Part shown: positions 62,781 through 64,000 of the stretch, one piece after another
Layout: each line of letters starts with the position of its first letter
Position numbering within the stretch: the first letter of the stretch is position 1
DNA from: Pseudomonas typographi
Lineage (GTDB): Bacteria; Pseudomonadota; Gammaproteobacteria; Pseudomonadales; Pseudomonadaceae
Reading direction: 5' to 3'
Assembly: GCF_014694385.1 (NCBI RefSeq)
Contig: NZ_JAAOCA010000013.1
Span: 94,656 to 158,655, forward strand
Length of the DNA stretch: 64,000 nt
Notes under the pieces: generated by a model
Database searches by the model: none
Told to the model about the DNA's origin: nothing
Seen by the model: only the letters and a program-made list of their open reading frames with translations
Translations under genes and position numbers: made by a program

Positions 62781-63094
62781 CACATCCCTCGTCACGGTTA
62801 TCACAGCCCGGCCTATGCGCCCCTAAGCTGTCGTTTCGACATCATATCGAATTTCCGCACACGCAGGGCGTTAGGTGAAGTGCCCATTTGAAAGTCGAGG
62901 ATCTGAGTTGTCACCCGCAGGACTGGAACGGGAGTGGCGGGCATTTGTTGAAGGGGTCGCCGCCTGCGATCGCTCAGCATCTGCTGGCAAAGGTCTTTAG
63001 TCTGTGGGAATTCGCTGCCATCCAGTCGTCAGCACACATAGTAGTGCCTATCTGAACATGTGGATGGACTGTTTCGAGTCACCCTTCACCTAAA
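62781..63094. other. Intergenic stretch, no gene found
   Basis: About 310 bp with no convincing coding frame on either strand and no recognised repeat. Confidence 0.45.
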
Positions 63095-63358
63095 GTGGCT
63101 GTGCCACCGGAACAGGAATCGGTTCCAGAAGTCTTCTTCGTGAAACCAGTGCCGCCAGTGGCAAAGAAGAAGACAGCGAAGGCTTTCACACCCAGGCTGC
63201 AGGTAACCCTGCGTGTCGGCAATGAGTTTGAAGGCAAAACGTTCGAGCTGATCCACGAAGCCGACACGCTCAGCAAGCTGTTGGCAGAGCAAGAAGCAGT
63301 GAAGACGGCCAGGAAGAAATACCGATATGTAGAGGTGTTGTCGGTCAAGTCCATGTAG
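63095..63358 (+). CDS. Small protein of unknown function, upstream of ParA-like gene
   Basis: 87 residues from GTG 63095, without a clear ribosome-binding site, so the start is uncertain. A proline/lysine-rich head (VKPVPPVAKKKTAKAF) is followed by a compact part LQVTLRVGNEFEGKTFELIH then KLLAEQEAVKTARKKYRYVE. Not recognised. Its place before a parA-like gene suggests a plasmid or integrative-element gene. Confidence 0.5.
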   Translation: MAVPPEQESVPEVFFVKPVPPVAKKKTAKAFTPRLQVTLRVGNEFEGKTFELIHEADTLSKLLAEQEAVKTARKKYRYVEVLSVKSM

Positions 63359-63531
63359 AGGCCGGTTCCGCAACGGTGGCAATCGGATGTAAACAGCATG
63401 TGACTGCGCTAGCTTGGCAAGGCGAAGCTCTCCGGATCCTCACACCTACGGCGAATGGCGCGGCACTCCGTGCCAGCTGTTATCTGATTTGGCAAACCCT
63501 TACGCTCGTCGAACAGAAAAGGAGAATTGCT

Positions 63532-63939
63532 ATGTCCCCATTTGCCGCAGCCCTTCTGAATTCCAGACTCGCGCATTCCATGTCCAGATTCAGAGCAGCT
63601 GAGTGCGCCGGGGTGAGTGAGCGAACCTGGAGGTCTTACGAGCAAGGGCAACGCACACCCGGCAAAAGCGTTGTTCGAAATTTCTATGACCGGTCGAGTA
63701 TCCCGATGGCGGCGGACACTGCCAAGATGCTAAGGGCTTCCCACGCAGCCCGCGTACTGAGCATCACCTCTCTGAAGGGCGGCGTCGGTAAATCTCCCAT
63801 CACCGTTGACGTGGCCGCATGCTTAGTGGAGCGAGGCAGTCGGGTAGCCCTCATTTCACATGATTGCTGCTACTGGACTTGCCCCTACCAAACCGGACAC
63901 CAACTCCCCGTTAAATTGATGCTGCTGCCAAGCGCCTAA
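63532..63939 (+). pseudogene. ParA-like partition ATPase, truncated by insertion sequence
   Basis: ATG 63532 has GGAG 8 nt upstream. Residues 1-60 look like a helix-turn-helix head (FRAAECAGVSERTWRSYEQG); then comes the deviant Walker A of ParA/MinD ATPases, SITSLKGGVGKSPITVDVAA, where the usual final T is followed by P-I changes (GKSP instead of GKST). After LISHD at about 63868 the frame runs into the IS end and stops. Most of the ATPase is missing, so it is dead. It indicates a plasmid or integrative-element backbone. Confidence 0.75.
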
Positions 63940-64000
63940 ACTCTCTCGGCGACCGATATTTCAAAGCGCTGTGCGGATGCTGCTCGTTGTAATGCTCGAA
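63874..64000 (-). mobile_element. IS3-family insertion sequence, one end, continues beyond window
   Basis: The end begins about 63874 with TGGACTTGCCCCTACCAAAC and shares the inner CCGGACAC with the IS3-type element at 33124. Inside is the end of a transposase gene on the minus strand. It interrupts the ParA-like gene. The other end is outside the window. Confidence 0.8.
63911..64000 (-). CDS. IS3-family transposase OrfB, C-terminal 29 residues
   Basis: The minus-strand frame entering from the window edge reads FEHYNEQHPHSALKYRSPRE, then FRRLAAASI and a TAA stop at 63911. The YNEQHPHSALKYRSP block is diagnostic for the C terminus of IS3-family integrases. No damage is seen in this part. Confidence 0.88.
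   Translation of the reverse strand, partial: FEHYNEQHPHSALKYRSPREFRRLAAASI

Overview
The window reads as Pseudomonas chromosome (GC-rich, short intergenic gaps, ATGA start-stop overlaps inside operons, OprD-type porin, SfnB-like acyl-CoA dehydrogenase relatives, three-part flavoprotein oxidase of the HcnABC/opine-oxidase type). The species cannot be fixed from the sequence alone. No rRNA, tRNA or CRISPR array was seen. Nearly all of it is accessory metabolism: six complete ABC importer systems and one with a broken binding protein, flavin-dependent oxidases and monooxygenases, and their local regulators, with insertion-sequence debris between the modules.

Layout. 1-1034: AraC-type regulator entering from the left. 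1186-7046: importer plus two-component flavin monooxygenase operon (permease, ATPase, LLM monooxygenase, flavin reductase, frameshifted binding protein) with a divergent LysR gene. 7075-13497: IclR regulator, aldehyde dehydrogenase and a complete polyamine-type ABC importer. 13771-17546: a decaying stretch with a broken membrane protein, the C-terminal third of a TonB-dependent receptor, an intact MFS sugar-acid transporter and a LysR gene lacking its DNA-binding domain. 17812-21350: class III aminotransferase, succinate-semialdehyde-type dehydrogenase and Lrp regulator. 21597-31494: polar amino acid ABC importer, sarcosine-oxidase-like flavoprotein, cupin, 2-hydroxyacid dehydrogenase, LysR, three-subunit FAD/[2Fe-2S] oxidase and RidA; together these look like uptake and oxidative deamination of an amino acid or opine-like compound.

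31601-34635 holds a LysR remnant, a small conserved protein, a nitroreductase-like enzyme, a degenerate IS3-family element and a fragment of a second transposase. 34998-50160 is a compact 13-gene minus-strand operon: oligopeptide/opine-type ABC importer with two paralogous binding proteins, SDR, class II aldolase, SfnB-like dehydrogenase, SfnG-like monooxygenase, four-domain rhodanese, FMN alpha-hydroxyacid dehydrogenase and a second, frameshifted SfnB-like gene. Opposite it lies an MmgE/PrpD gene (50600-51961). By family membership it is most likely an organosulfur scavenging system.

52198-62626 is a roughly 10.4 kb plus-strand block between two nearly identical 146-bp direct repeats that resemble miniature insertion elements. 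It carries LysR, a second four-domain rhodanese, a dienelactone-hydrolase-type enzyme, a polyamine-type ABC importer, a thiol-dioxygenase-like cupin and an OprD porin. It looks like a self-contained, possibly mobile thiol/organosulfur utilization cassette and is the best candidate for an undescribed system here. The right edge (62627-64000) has gene fragments, a small unknown protein and a ParA-like gene cut off by another IS3-family element, suggesting a plasmid or integrative-element remnant.
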